DNA from: Jeongeupia wiesaeckerbachi
GTDB lineage: Bacteria; Pseudomonadota; Gammaproteobacteria; Burkholderiales; Chitinibacteraceae
DNA length: 64,000 nucleotides
Direction: 5' to 3'
Assembly (NCBI RefSeq): GCF_050916355.1
Contig: NZ_CP136946.1
Coordinates: 682,001-746,000, forward strand
Shown here: piece by piece, positions 9,832-17,783 of the stretch
How the letters are laid out: every line of letters begins with the position of its first letter
How positions within the stretch are numbered: the stretch's first letter is position 1
The notes under the pieces: generated by a model
What the model was told of the DNA's origin: nothing
Databases searched by the model: none
The model's input: the letters and a program-made list of their open reading frames with translations, nothing else
Position numbers and translations under genes: made by a program

Positions 9832-11345
9832 TGCGCCTGCTACGTCTGATCAAGATTGCCCGGGTCGTGCTCCAGTACGGACTCGATGAATTCCTGCTTG
9901 GCCACGAGCGCGTCCATGGTCTGCGCAAGCTGATCAATGGCGTGTGCTTCTGGCGCAAGCTCGACCGGCCGCGCGGCGAACGGCTGCGGCTGGCGCTGGA
10001 GGACCTCGGGCCGATTTTCGTCAAGTTCGGCCAGGTACTGTCGACACGCCGCGACCTGCTGCCGACCGATCTCGCCGACGAACTCGCGCTGTTGCAGGAC
10101 CGTGTGCCGCCGTTTTCCGGTGATACCGCCGTCGCGGTCATCGAAGCCGGTCTCGGCCAGCCGCTGAACGTGCTGTACGCCGAGTTCGACCGCACGCCGG
10201 TCGCCAGCGCGTCGATCGCCCAGGTCCACCGCGCCATGCTGCCAAACGGCCGCGCCGTCGCGGTCAAGGTGTTGCGGCCCGATATCCTGCCGGTGATCGA
10301 ATCCGATCTGGCGCTGATGCGGGTGATGGCCGGCCTGGTCGAGCGACTGTTCGCCGACGGCAAGCGCCTGCGGCCGAAGGAAGTCGTCGCCGAGTTCGAC
10401 AAGTATCTGCACGACGAACTCGACCTGATGATCGAAGCCGGCAACGCCAGCCAGCTGCGGCGCAACTTCCTGGGTTCGACCCAGCTGATCGTGCCCGAGG
10501 TGTTCTACGACTGGACCAGTCGCGAGGTGCTGACGCTCGAATGGATGGACGGCACGCCGATCAGCCAGATCGATGCGCTGCGCGACGCCGGCATCGACCT
10601 GAAGAAGCTCGGCCGCTACGGCGTGGAGATTTTCTTCACTCAGGTCTTCCGCGACGGCTTTTTCCACGCCGACATGCACCCGGGCAACATCTTCGTCGCC
10701 GCCGACAACCGCTATATCGCGCTCGATTTCGGCATCGTCGGCAACCTGTCCGATGTTGACAAGCAGTATCTGGCGATCAACTTCCTCGCCTTCTTCAACC
10801 GCGATTACCGCCGTGTCGCCAGCGCGCATATCGAATCGGGCTGGGTGCCCGCGGGCACCCGCGTCGAGGAACTCGAGGCCGCGGTGCGTACCGTGTGCGA
10901 GCCGATCTTCGACAAGCCGATTTCGCAGATCTCCTTCGGTCAGGTGCTGCTGCGGCTGTTCGAAACCAGCCGCCGCTTCAACGTCGAAATCCAGCCGCAA
11001 CTGGTGCTGCTGCAGAAAACGCTGCTGAATATCGAAGGCCTCGGCCGTCAGCTCGACCCCGATCTCGATCTGTGGGACACGGCCAAGCCGTTTCTGGAAC
11101 GCTGGATGAACGAGCAGATCGGCTGGCGCGCGCTGGTACGCAACCTGAAGCACGAAGCGCCGCAGTGGGCGGCGATGCTGCCGACGTTGCCACGCAAGCT
11201 GAACGAACTCGCCAGCACCAACCACGTCGAGCTGATGGTTACCGGCTATCAGGGGCTGATGTGGGAACAGAAGAAACGCAACTGGCTGCTGGGTACCATT
11301 GCCGCCCTGCTCGCCGGCCTGCTGCTGACCCTGTGGCTGCGTTGA
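9831..11345 (+). CDS. ubiB: Ubiquinone biosynthesis regulatory protein kinase UbiB
   Basis: The 504-residue protein is an atypical ABC1/ADCK-type kinase-like ATPase. It has the family KxGQ motif in FVKFGQVLSTRRDLLP, an Ala-rich loop in PVASASIAQVHRA, the lysine of AVKVLRP, the HADMHPGNIF catalytic-type loop and ALDFGIVG in place of DFG. Two membrane helices occupy the C-terminus (about residues 470-503). UbiB supports ubiquinone synthesis by its ATPase activity at the membrane. It is the third gene of ubiE-ubiJ-ubiB. Confidence 0.96.
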   Translation: MRLLRLIKIARVVLQYGLDEFLLGHERVHGLRKLINGVCFWRKLDRPRGERLRLALEDLGPIFVKFGQVLSTRRDLLPTDLADELALLQDRVPPFSGDTAVAVIEAGLGQPLNVLYAEFDRTPVASASIAQVHRAMLPNGRAVAVKVLRPDILPVIESDLALMRVMAGLVERLFADGKRLRPKEVVAEFDKYLHDELDLMIEAGNASQLRRNFLGSTQLIVPEVFYDWTSREVLTLEWMDGTPISQIDALRDAGIDLKKLGRYGVEIFFTQVFRDGFFHADMHPGNIFVAADNRYIALDFGIVGNLSDVDKQYLAINFLAFFNRDYRRVASAHIESGWVPAGTRVEELEAAVRTVCEPIFDKPISQISFGQVLLRLFETSRRFNVEIQPQLVLLQKTLLNIEGLGRQLDPDLDLWDTAKPFLERWMNEQIGWRALVRNLKHEAPQWAAMLPTLPRKLNELASTNHVELMVTGYQGLMWEQKKRNWLLGTIAALLAGLLLTLWLR

Positions 11346-11372
11346 GCCTCCGTTTACTTTCTGCCGAATCCC

Positions 11373-12059
11373 ATGATCAAGCGTAGCGCCAAATCGATTC
11401 TCACCACCTGGCTGGCCGGCCTGCTGGCCCTGCTGCCGCTGGCCCTGACGCTGACGCTGCTCGGCTGGGTCGTCAGCCTGCTCAACAGCTATATCGGCCC
11501 CGGCAGCCTGATCGGCCGGATGTTCTCGGCCATCGGCCTGCAACTGGTCGACAACCCCTACCTCGCCTACGTGGCCGGCACGCTGCTGCTGATCGTCGCG
11601 ATCTACCCGCTGGGCGTCGCCGTGCAGTCGGGGCTGAAGAAACCGCTGGCCAAGCTGGTAGACCTGACGCTGCGGCGGATTCCGCTGTTCGGCAGCCTCT
11701 ACAATCTGGCCGACCGTTTTGTCGGCCTGCTCGACCAGAAACAGGAAGCCGACATCGGCGCGATGAGCCCGGTCTGGTGCTTCTTTGGCGGTGATGGCGT
11801 CGCGGTACTGGCGCTGATGCCGAACCCCGAGCCGGTCGATCTCGATGGCCGGCTGTATCACGCGGTGCTGGTACCGACGGCGCCGGTGCCCATCGGCGGC
11901 GGCCTGCTGTACGTGCCGGCAGACTGGATCAGGCCGGCCAATATCGGCGTCGACAAGCTCACCAGCGTCTATGTCTCGATGGGCATCACGCCGCCGCCAA
12001 CGCTGCGTAGCGGCAAGGTGGCCATCGACGGCGGCGCGGCGCCGACACTGCTGGGCTGA
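11373..12059 (+). CDS. DUF502 family membrane protein
   Basis: The 228-residue protein has two N-terminal membrane segments (about residues 10-35 and 60-85) and a soluble C-terminal half with VPTAPVPIGGGLLYVP, a glycine/proline pattern conserved in DUF502. Its function in bacteria is unknown; plant relatives (COV/LCV) are membrane proteins linked to trafficking. It starts 27 bases after ubiB and may be its operon partner. A GC hairpin follows the stop but has no T run. Confidence 0.88.
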   Translation: MIKRSAKSILTTWLAGLLALLPLALTLTLLGWVVSLLNSYIGPGSLIGRMFSAIGLQLVDNPYLAYVAGTLLLIVAIYPLGVAVQSGLKKPLAKLVDLTLRRIPLFGSLYNLADRFVGLLDQKQEADIGAMSPVWCFFGGDGVAVLALMPNPEPVDLDGRLYHAVLVPTAPVPIGGGLLYVPADWIRPANIGVDKLTSVYVSMGITPPPTLRSGKVAIDGGAAPTLLG

Positions 12060-12186
12060 ACGGCCGGCTTTTCGGCCGACCGTTCGTCGCTTAGTCCCGA
12101 TTCAGCGGGATCGAGCCTCCCATTCCTGCCGATATCGCGACACTGACGTCCTGCCCGCAAGGGGCAGGACAGGCGCAGCAGACGCC

Positions 12187-12342
12187 TCAGCCGACATTGC
12201 CTTCCGGCGTTTCACCACTGTCCTGCAGCGACGTGCACAGACGGCTATGGCCGTCGTATTGCTGGATCAGCGCGGGCCCTGCGGCGTCGAGCGCGCTGTG
12301 CAATGTGGCAAGGTCGAACAGGGTATTCAGCTTGGTTTCCAT
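12187..12342 (-). CDS. Small unrecognised protein (51 residues)
   Basis: A 51-codon frame begins METKLNTLFDLATLHSALDA and ends GETPEGNVG. A clear ribosome site (CGGAG, seven bases of spacing) precedes the ATG. Its third codon positions are G/C-rich, like neighbouring genes. The N-terminal half could form one amphipathic helix; there is one Cys and no signal peptide. An AT-rich stretch upstream supplies possible promoter sequence. I do not recognise a family. It lies downstream of the chitinase 1 terminator and converges on DUF502. Confidence 0.55.
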   Translation of the reverse strand: METKLNTLFDLATLHSALDAAGPALIQQYDGHSRLCTSLQDSGETPEGNVG

Positions 12343-12467
12343 GGTGTGCTCCGATTGCGATGACTAACCCTGTCATTTTATGCTGCGTCGCAACAATATT
12401 AGTAAATTCGTAAATCATACCTTCAGTAATATTTCTGTTTTTCACCAAAACTGCACCGGGCGACGAC
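12343..12467. other. AT-rich intergenic leader with inverted repeat
   Basis: This stretch is much richer in A/T than its surroundings. It includes AATATTA and TAATATT arms separated by about 24 bases (roughly 12397-12434). It lies upstream of the small gene at 12187-12342 and is the likely site of its promoter and a possible operator. Confidence 0.4.
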
Positions 12468-12502
12468 AAAAAAAAACGGGCAAGCCCGAAGGCCTGCCCG
12501 TT
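12468..12502 (-). terminator. Rho-independent terminator of chitinase 1
   Basis: Read on the minus strand, the stem AACGGGCA/TGCCCGTT encloses a GC-rich loop and is followed by a run of eight or nine T. It lies about 25 bases after the chitinase stop codon. Confidence 0.88.
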
Positions 12503-12525
12503 CAAGGTCTACAACAGGATACTTG

Positions 12526-15324
12526 TTACTGGATCGTGCCTGCCGGCAGCGTCGGATATTCCTGCTTCACTGCGTAGGTCTTGCCGCCGATGGTCACGAC
12601 ATAGTTCGACGGGCCGGAGATCGGCAGGTAGTAGTTCAGGGTGATGTCGATCTTCGCACCCGGGGCAACGGTCTGCCAGCTCGGGGTCGAGAACTTGACG
12701 TGGTGGAAGTCGCCCTTGAAGCCGCCGATGTTGTTGCCGGTATGTTCCGACGACACGACCTTCAGACCTGCACCCGACTGGTCGGCCATATTGTTCGGCG
12801 CGGCCACTGGGTAGTCGAACTCGATCACGGTACCGCCCGGCAGCGTTGCACCGGTGTTGTTGGTGATGCTCAGGTACGGGTTGATCGGGTAGTTCTGGTC
12901 ACCCAGCTTGAAGTTGGTCAGGTCGAACTTCAGATCGATCTGTTGAGCCGGCATGGCAGTCTTCGCGCGCTTGTTGCCGTACGGCGAAGCATTGCGGAAG
13001 TTGGTCGCCATCAGCTTCGTCAGCGTCGAGCCCGGAACGTACTGACCCTTGGTGCCGTTCAGATTGGTCTTGTTGGCGTCATACGCGTAGTCGCCAGCAA
13101 ATTCCCAGATCATCAGACCGCCAACGCCGTTGTTGATCACCCACTCGGCCTTCTTCTGGATCGATTGCTCGTCCTCGGTCGAGATGAAGACCTTCTTGCT
13201 GGCGTTCCACAGCCACGGCGCCACCAGGGTCGCGTCGTAGTTGCGGGCATAGCTACCCACGAAGTCGGTCGCCTTCAGGCCGAACTGCGGCAGGTAATCG
13301 CCGGCAATACCGTTCTCCAGGTTCTTGGCGTGCCACATCGGGTTCGAACCGGCGCCCATCTCGTTGCCGTTCTGATCCTTGTCGTGCCAGATGTTGTCGA
13401 TACCGACCGCACCCAGACCGCACTCGGTCAGGCCCGGACCGCAGTTGCTCGACTTCGGCGACGTGCCCCACAGGCCGTTGGTACCACCGGTCACGTCCTT
13501 GTGGCCGCGGGTGTAGTACGGCACACCGGCGTTGATACGGCCACCCGGCAGCGCGCCGCGGAAGTAGTGGTAAGCCCAGTCGGTGTTCAGGTAGCCGATG
13601 CCACCGTACTGTGCCGAGCTGTACACCGACCACTTGGCGAGTTCGGCATCCTTGCCGTCGTCGAACAGCGCAGCGTTCGGACCGACAAACTCGTTCCATG
13701 CGCCGTGCAGGTCATACGTCATCATGTTGACGTAGTCGAGGCTCTTCACGGCCTGGAACGACTCCATGCCACGCAGCAGGTAAGCCGACGACGGCGACGC
13801 GATGGTCAGCATGTAGTACTTGCCGTCCGCCACTGCAGCCTGGTCGAGCTTGGTGCGCAGTGTTTCCAGCAGCGCGCGGTACGAGGCTTGCAGACCCTTC
13901 AGACGCGGGCTCGACACGCTCCAGTCGAGCGGGTTGCCGGCCTTGTCCATCGTGGTCGGATATTCGTAGTCGATATCCGCGCCATCGAAGCTGTACTGGC
14001 GCAGGAAGGCAACGACCGAGTCGGCGAAGGTGTTGATGCCGGCCTGGTTGACCGAACCGTCCGCGTTGGTCGTCATGGTGTAGAAGCCACCCGAGGCGAC
14101 ACGGCTGCCGTCGGCGGCGAAGTAGCCACCGGTTTCAGCCCAACCGCCGATCGACACCAGGGTCTTCACGCCAGGGTGCTGCTTCTTGAACTTGTTCAGC
14201 TGGTTGAAGTGGCCCTTGTACGGCAGGCTCGGATCCATTTCGGCGCCCGCAACTGCCGGCTTGCCGTCGGAACCGTCCCATACCATGCCGGTCGATTCGT
14301 TGCCGGCAGCGCTGGCATTGACCGAAACCTTGTTGCTGCCGTCTACGTGCGCAAACGCGTAGTTGATGTGGGTGATGTCGTTCCAAGGAATGTCGGACGC
14401 GAGGTAGGCCGGCAGACCGTTCTTGCCGGTACGCCAGTTGGTGAAGTAACCGATGATGCGGCGCTTCAGGCCATTCGGCAGGATTTCGCGGCCGTTGGTG
14501 TCGTAGACGGTGCAGTACGGCACGTTGGCGACCGAAGTCACCAGACCGTCCGGACGGCAGGCTTCCTGACCGCTCGGGGTCGGTGCAGGCGTCGGAGCCG
14601 GAGTCGGAGCCGGGGTCGGAGCCGGGGTCGGAGCCGGGGTCGGAGCCGGGGTCGGAGCCGGAGTCGGTGCAGGCGTCGGGGCCGGGGTCGGTGCAGGCGT
14701 CGGGGCCGGGGTCGGTGCAGGCGTCGGAGTCGGAGCTGGGGTCGGAGCCGGGGTCGGTGCAGGCGTCGGTGCAGGCGTCGGAGCCGGAGTCGGAGCCGGG
14801 GTCGGCGTTACGTTGCCTTGCAGTTCCCACGGGCCGTACTGGTCAGCGCCCGGGATATTGTTCTGCGTCCACCACTTGGCCTTGTAGGTCGCGCCGTTGT
14901 AGCTCACGCACTGGCCAGCGGTGTAGACCGCGCTGTTCGACCATGCTGCACAACCGCTCGGCGTCGGCGCCGGGGTCGGCGTTGCAGTCGGGGTTGGCGT
15001 CGGTGCCGGGGTCGGCGCAGGCGTCGGGGCCGGAGTCGGTGCGGGCGTCGGCGCCGGGGTCGGCGCAGCGGTCGGCGTCGGGCTCGGCGTACCGGTGCTG
15101 GCACCGATCAGCTTCCACAACGTCGGGCTCGCAGCCGGGTTCCAGTTGGCACCGACATAGGCGGTGTGGGTGACCAGCGCCTGGTAATCATTGCCGCTGT
15201 ACGACACATAGGTGCCGGCGGTGTAGGTCTGGCCTTCCTGCCAGACCGGGTAGGCGGCAAAGGCATGCACTGCGAACAGCGCGGCCGGGATGGCAGCCAG
15301 GGTAAAACGGTTAAAACGGGACAT
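12526..15324 (-). CDS. Secreted GH18 chitinase with two chitin-binding modules (chitinase 1)
   Basis: The 932-residue enzyme hydrolyses beta-1,4-GlcNAc links of chitin outside the cell. In order it has a signal peptide (residues 1-24, ending HAFA), a CBM5/12 module with AYVGANWNP (about 25-73), a Pro-Thr linker (about 78-123), a second CBM5/12 with YKAKWWTQ (about 125-168), and an 80-residue APTP linker. A GH18 barrel (about 260-780) follows, with the catalytic motif DGADIDYEYP; the acid/base is Glu454. A C-terminal beta-rich module of about 140 residues ends the protein. A GAGGAG ribosome site precedes the ATG. It is a paralogue of the chitinase at 28258-30885. Confidence 0.95.
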   Translation of the reverse strand: MSRFNRFTLAAIPAALFAVHAFAAYPVWQEGQTYTAGTYVSYSGNDYQALVTHTAYVGANWNPAASPTLWKLIGASTGTPSPTPTAAPTPAPTPAPTPAPTPAPTPAPTPTPTATPTPAPTPSGCAAWSNSAVYTAGQCVSYNGATYKAKWWTQNNIPGADQYGPWELQGNVTPTPAPTPAPTPAPTPAPTPAPTPAPTPTPAPTPAPTPAPTPAPTPAPTPAPTPAPTPAPTPAPTPAPTPAPTPAPTPSGQEACRPDGLVTSVANVPYCTVYDTNGREILPNGLKRRIIGYFTNWRTGKNGLPAYLASDIPWNDITHINYAFAHVDGSNKVSVNASAAGNESTGMVWDGSDGKPAVAGAEMDPSLPYKGHFNQLNKFKKQHPGVKTLVSIGGWAETGGYFAADGSRVASGGFYTMTTNADGSVNQAGINTFADSVVAFLRQYSFDGADIDYEYPTTMDKAGNPLDWSVSSPRLKGLQASYRALLETLRTKLDQAAVADGKYYMLTIASPSSAYLLRGMESFQAVKSLDYVNMMTYDLHGAWNEFVGPNAALFDDGKDAELAKWSVYSSAQYGGIGYLNTDWAYHYFRGALPGGRINAGVPYYTRGHKDVTGGTNGLWGTSPKSSNCGPGLTECGLGAVGIDNIWHDKDQNGNEMGAGSNPMWHAKNLENGIAGDYLPQFGLKATDFVGSYARNYDATLVAPWLWNASKKVFISTEDEQSIQKKAEWVINNGVGGLMIWEFAGDYAYDANKTNLNGTKGQYVPGSTLTKLMATNFRNASPYGNKRAKTAMPAQQIDLKFDLTNFKLGDQNYPINPYLSITNNTGATLPGGTVIEFDYPVAAPNNMADQSGAGLKVVSSEHTGNNIGGFKGDFHHVKFSTPSWQTVAPGAKIDITLNYYLPISGPSNYVVTIGGKTYAVKQEYPTLPAGTIQ
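14577..14812. repeat. Minisatellite coding the long APTP linker of chitinase 1
   Basis: About 240 bases consist of imperfect 12-base units such as GTCGGAGCCGGG with variants GTCGGTGCAGGC. Each unit codes Ala-Pro-Thr-Pro on the minus strand. The units differ mainly at third codon positions, and some blocks of units are identical. This is an in-frame coding tandem repeat, not an intergenic one. Confidence 0.9.
14962..15090. repeat. Minisatellite coding the first linker of chitinase 1
   Basis: A second, shorter run of the same imperfect 12-base units codes the Pro-Thr linker between the two chitin-binding modules. It is less regular than the run at 14577-14812, with TPTPTATPTP variants in the middle. 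Confidence 0.85.
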
Positions 15325-15997
15325 GGAAAGCGTCTCCTCGTTATTGGTTTTGTTCAGGCCAACAAGTGGTATTAGCCGTGAACGCCACTGCCGTTATATT
15401 TGAGTAAGAAAACTCAAGGAAGGCATTGCCAGACCCGTAGTAATTCCGAGCCCATGCATGGCGAAGCTTGATTACTCGCGAACCCGCCCAAGCTGTCAAG
15501 GCACCGCCCGGCGGCGGGTTGAACGGCATGTAATACGCCTAGCGGCGCCAGCCGTTTCACTACAAACCGAAACTTTGCCCGTTACCTGGTCGATTCATAA
15601 ATCTTCCACAAATGGCTGATATGCATACGCAATTTCACCGGCAACAATGACCGATCACCAAGGCGCCCTTCAATACGCTTGTAGTTTTTCATCGCACGAC
15701 TTGGTAGTCGGCGTCCTCTACGCCACACCGCGACCGTTCATCTCCGATCAACAGCAGGCTATTTTGGAAGACTGCAACAGGCGCTCCAGTGTGGTTTTTT
15801 TCAATAAACTTACGATTATTTCCATTCATTGAAATACTCATCCGGCAGCGAATCCGCAAATGCGCTGCCGACACGCTGTGGCCAAGTGGTATTGCCTTAA
15901 CGCATTCAGATGTCTCCCACTGCCGTGATGCCGGCATTCACCTTGCCGCTCGACGGCGCTTCTGATAAAACCCGAGTTAGTTACTCGGTTAATCAAG
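15325..15997. other. 673-base intergenic region between chitinase 1 and the PTPS gene
   Basis: I see no convincing gene here. It holds the divergent control regions of chitinase 1 and the PTPS gene. A perfect 8-bp stem CGGCAGCG/CGCTGCCG with a 12-base loop lies at 15843-15870 and has no T run. Two related segments with AAGTGGTATT, AACGC and CACTGCCGT occur at 15357-15395 and 15880-15928. A CCGAG/CTCGG hairpin lies at about 15973-15989, just before the PTPS start. The short frames within it lack ribosome sites and family similarity. Confidence 0.6.
15400..15417 (-). promoter_or_regulatory. Palindromic operator in the chitinase 1 promoter
   Basis: TTGAGTTTTCTTACTCAA (minus strand) has perfect 6-bp arms. 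It is followed at once by a -10 like TATAAC (15393-15398), with a possible -35 TTCCTT 17 bases upstream. A repressor bound here would block the promoter. The regulator is unknown. Confidence 0.5.
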
Positions 15998-16594
15998 ATG
16001 CTGATTCGCAAGCTGTTCAAGTTCGAAAACGCGCATATCGTGCGCAACTGTTCGTCCGACCGTTGCCGGCGGTCTATCCATGGCCATAGCTACAAGGTCG
16101 AAGTGCTGCTGGAAGCGCACGCGCTCGATCACGGCCAGATGGTGTACGACTTCGGCCTGATGAAGGGCACGATCAAGGACGTGATCGACGCGTTCGACCA
16201 CGCGATCTGTTTCTGGGACAAGGACGATCCCGACTACATCGGACTGTGCAAGACCTTCTCTGCGCGGTGGATTTCGCTGCCGGTGTCGCCGTCGGCCGAG
16301 CAGTTCGCCCGGTTGTTTTTCGTCGTCATCGACGCGCTGCTCAAGCAGACGACGATGGCCAATGGCGAAGGCGATGTGCTGCTGCACTCGGTGATCGCCC
16401 ACGAAACCGACACCGGCTACGCGCAGGCTTTCCGCGACGACGCCTACAACCCGCGCATGGGCGACATCGCGCTGGGCGACATCGTGTTCTCGGAACAGGT
16501 TCGCAACGAATGGCGCGATCCGGCGATGTACGACAAGCTGCGCGCCGGTGCACTGTTCGCCAATCCGGCGGTCGAGCTACAGATCAAACCCTGA
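15998..16594 (+). CDS. 6-pyruvoyltetrahydropterin synthase / QueD-like 6-carboxytetrahydropterin synthase
   Basis: The 198-residue protein is a PTPS-fold enzyme longer than E. coli QueD (about 120). Zinc ligands are His in FENAHIV and the pair in IHGHSYKVEV. The catalytic Cys lies in NCSSDRCRRS just before. The Asp-His pair is in DAFDHAICFW and the family Glu-Thr in AHETDTGYA. QueD makes 6-carboxytetrahydropterin for queuosine (preQ0), but related enzymes make other pterins, and no other que gene is nearby. It is a single gene with its own strong terminator. Confidence 0.88.
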   Translation: MLIRKLFKFENAHIVRNCSSDRCRRSIHGHSYKVEVLLEAHALDHGQMVYDFGLMKGTIKDVIDAFDHAICFWDKDDPDYIGLCKTFSARWISLPVSPSAEQFARLFFVVIDALLKQTTMANGEGDVLLHSVIAHETDTGYAQAFRDDAYNPRMGDIALGDIVFSEQVRNEWRDPAMYDKLRAGALFANPAVELQIKP

Positions 16595-16605
16595 ACGGGT
16601 TGCAT

Positions 16606-16635
16606 AAAAAAGCCGCGGCATGCCGCGGCTTTTTT
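16606..16635. terminator. Bidirectional terminator between PTPS and VanZ-like genes
   Basis: A perfect palindrome, six A, GCCGCGGCA, TGCCGCGGC, six T, ends both convergent genes. Its right T run touches the stop codon of the VanZ-like gene at 16634. Confidence 0.92.
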
Positions 16636-17743
16636 ATGACCAGTGCTCGCCCGAGTTGGCCATGCTCAGTGCTGCCCACAGCAGGATCAGCACCGCACCA
16701 TAGGGCCAGACGTCGCCGATCACCGAGGCCAGACCGTTGAAGTGCATCAGGTGGCCGTAGTTCCAGCGGAACAGCGGCAGCGTCGCCGACAGCTGCGGAC
16801 TCAAAGGCCAGAGCCAGCCGACCGCCACCGCCGCGGCCAGTGCCAGCGCACCGACCATCGCCCGCAACCGGCGGTGCAACTGCCACAGCCCCCATAACAG
16901 CAGTACGCCGACGGCACCGCCGATGACGATGTTGCGGTTGATCCAGGCGAAGAACTGCGCCGGTTGCAGCAGCATGCCGGCGAAGGTCAGTTTGACGACG
17001 AGGCCGGCGAGCAAGGTCAGGCGGATGGCCGCCGGCACCTCGCGCACATGTTTGACCAGCACCGAAACGAACAGCGCGACACCGACGAGGTGCAGCATCA
17101 TGCCGCCGGCCTCGAGCAGCGACAGGAACAGCGCCGGATCGGCCAGCGGTGAGTCGAACGGCTGCGGAATCCCGCGTGGTGCAACGACGACGCCGAGAAA
17201 CGGCACCGACGGATCGAACTGGGTGATGAACCACAGGCCCAGCCAGACCAGCCCCCATTCGGCCAGCGTGCTGTCGGCCAGGTGGCTGTGGCGGAACACC
17301 TGCCACGCCCGCTGCCAGCGGCGGTTGGCGATGATCAGCGACAACACGCCGCCGATGCAGGCGCCGAAGCCGTTGCTGAGCATGTCGAGATTCGACGCCA
17401 CCCGGTCGGGCAGGAACTGCTGGACGAACTCGACCGAGCCGGACAGCAAGGTGCCGATCAGCGCCGCCAGTGGCCACGCGTACCAGCGCCGCCGCGCCAT
17501 CAGGCCAACGGCAACGCCGAGCGGCACGTAGGCCAGCACGTTGACGAGGTTGTCGAACAGCGTGAAGTAATACGGCAGCGGATAGGTGTAGAAGGCGAAA
17601 ATCGGCTCGCCGGTATAGCGCCAGCCGGTGAGCGGATAGAAGCTGATCGTCAGGATGACGAGCAGGTAACAGTAGAAGAAATACTGCGAGACGCGCGATT
17701 GCGAAACGTGGTTCGCGAGATAGCTGATCGGCGGAAAGCGCAT
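16634..17743 (-). CDS. VanZ-like family membrane protein
   Basis: The 369-residue protein is mostly membrane helices. The VanZ-like part is in the first 150 residues: LTISFYPLTGWRY, then DNLVNVLAYVPLGVAVGLMAR and GSVEFVQQFLPDRVASNLDMLSNGFGA, with the conserved Asn-Pro/Leu-Gly and Glu-x-x-Q pattern. The rest has about six more helices and no known domain. The VanZ name comes from teicoplanin resistance, but most members have no shown role. Its stop lies in the shared terminator. It is 40 bases downstream of the potF-like gene and could be read through from it. Confidence 0.85.
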   Translation of the reverse strand: MRFPPISYLANHVSQSRVSQYFFYCYLLVILTISFYPLTGWRYTGEPIFAFYTYPLPYYFTLFDNLVNVLAYVPLGVAVGLMARRRWYAWPLAALIGTLLSGSVEFVQQFLPDRVASNLDMLSNGFGACIGGVLSLIIANRRWQRAWQVFRHSHLADSTLAEWGLVWLGLWFITQFDPSVPFLGVVVAPRGIPQPFDSPLADPALFLSLLEAGGMMLHLVGVALFVSVLVKHVREVPAAIRLTLLAGLVVKLTFAGMLLQPAQFFAWINRNIVIGGAVGVLLLWGLWQLHRRLRAMVGALALAAAVAVGWLWPLSPQLSATLPLFRWNYGHLMHFNGLASVIGDVWPYGAVLILLWAALSMANSGEHWS

Positions 17744-17783
17744 GGATGAAAACGGGGCGAGTCACCTCGCCCCGGTTGGCTCC

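Noticed and set aside
12060..12105. Terminator after DUF502
   Set aside because: The GGCCG/CGGCC hairpin is imperfect and has no T run, so it does not meet the usual criteria.
14577..15090. CRISPR-like periodic repeats
   Set aside because: The periodicity is 12 bases without spacers and codes Ala-Pro-Thr-Pro in frame within chitinase 1.
15341..15529. 62-codon minus-strand frame upstream of chitinase 1
   Set aside because: It covers the likely promoter and operator of chitinase 1, has no ribosome site and no recognisable features.
15930..15997. preQ1 riboswitch before the QueD-like gene
   Set aside because: Only a CCGAG/CTCGG hairpin is present. I cannot find the conserved core of preQ1-I, and there is no other queuosine gene nearby.
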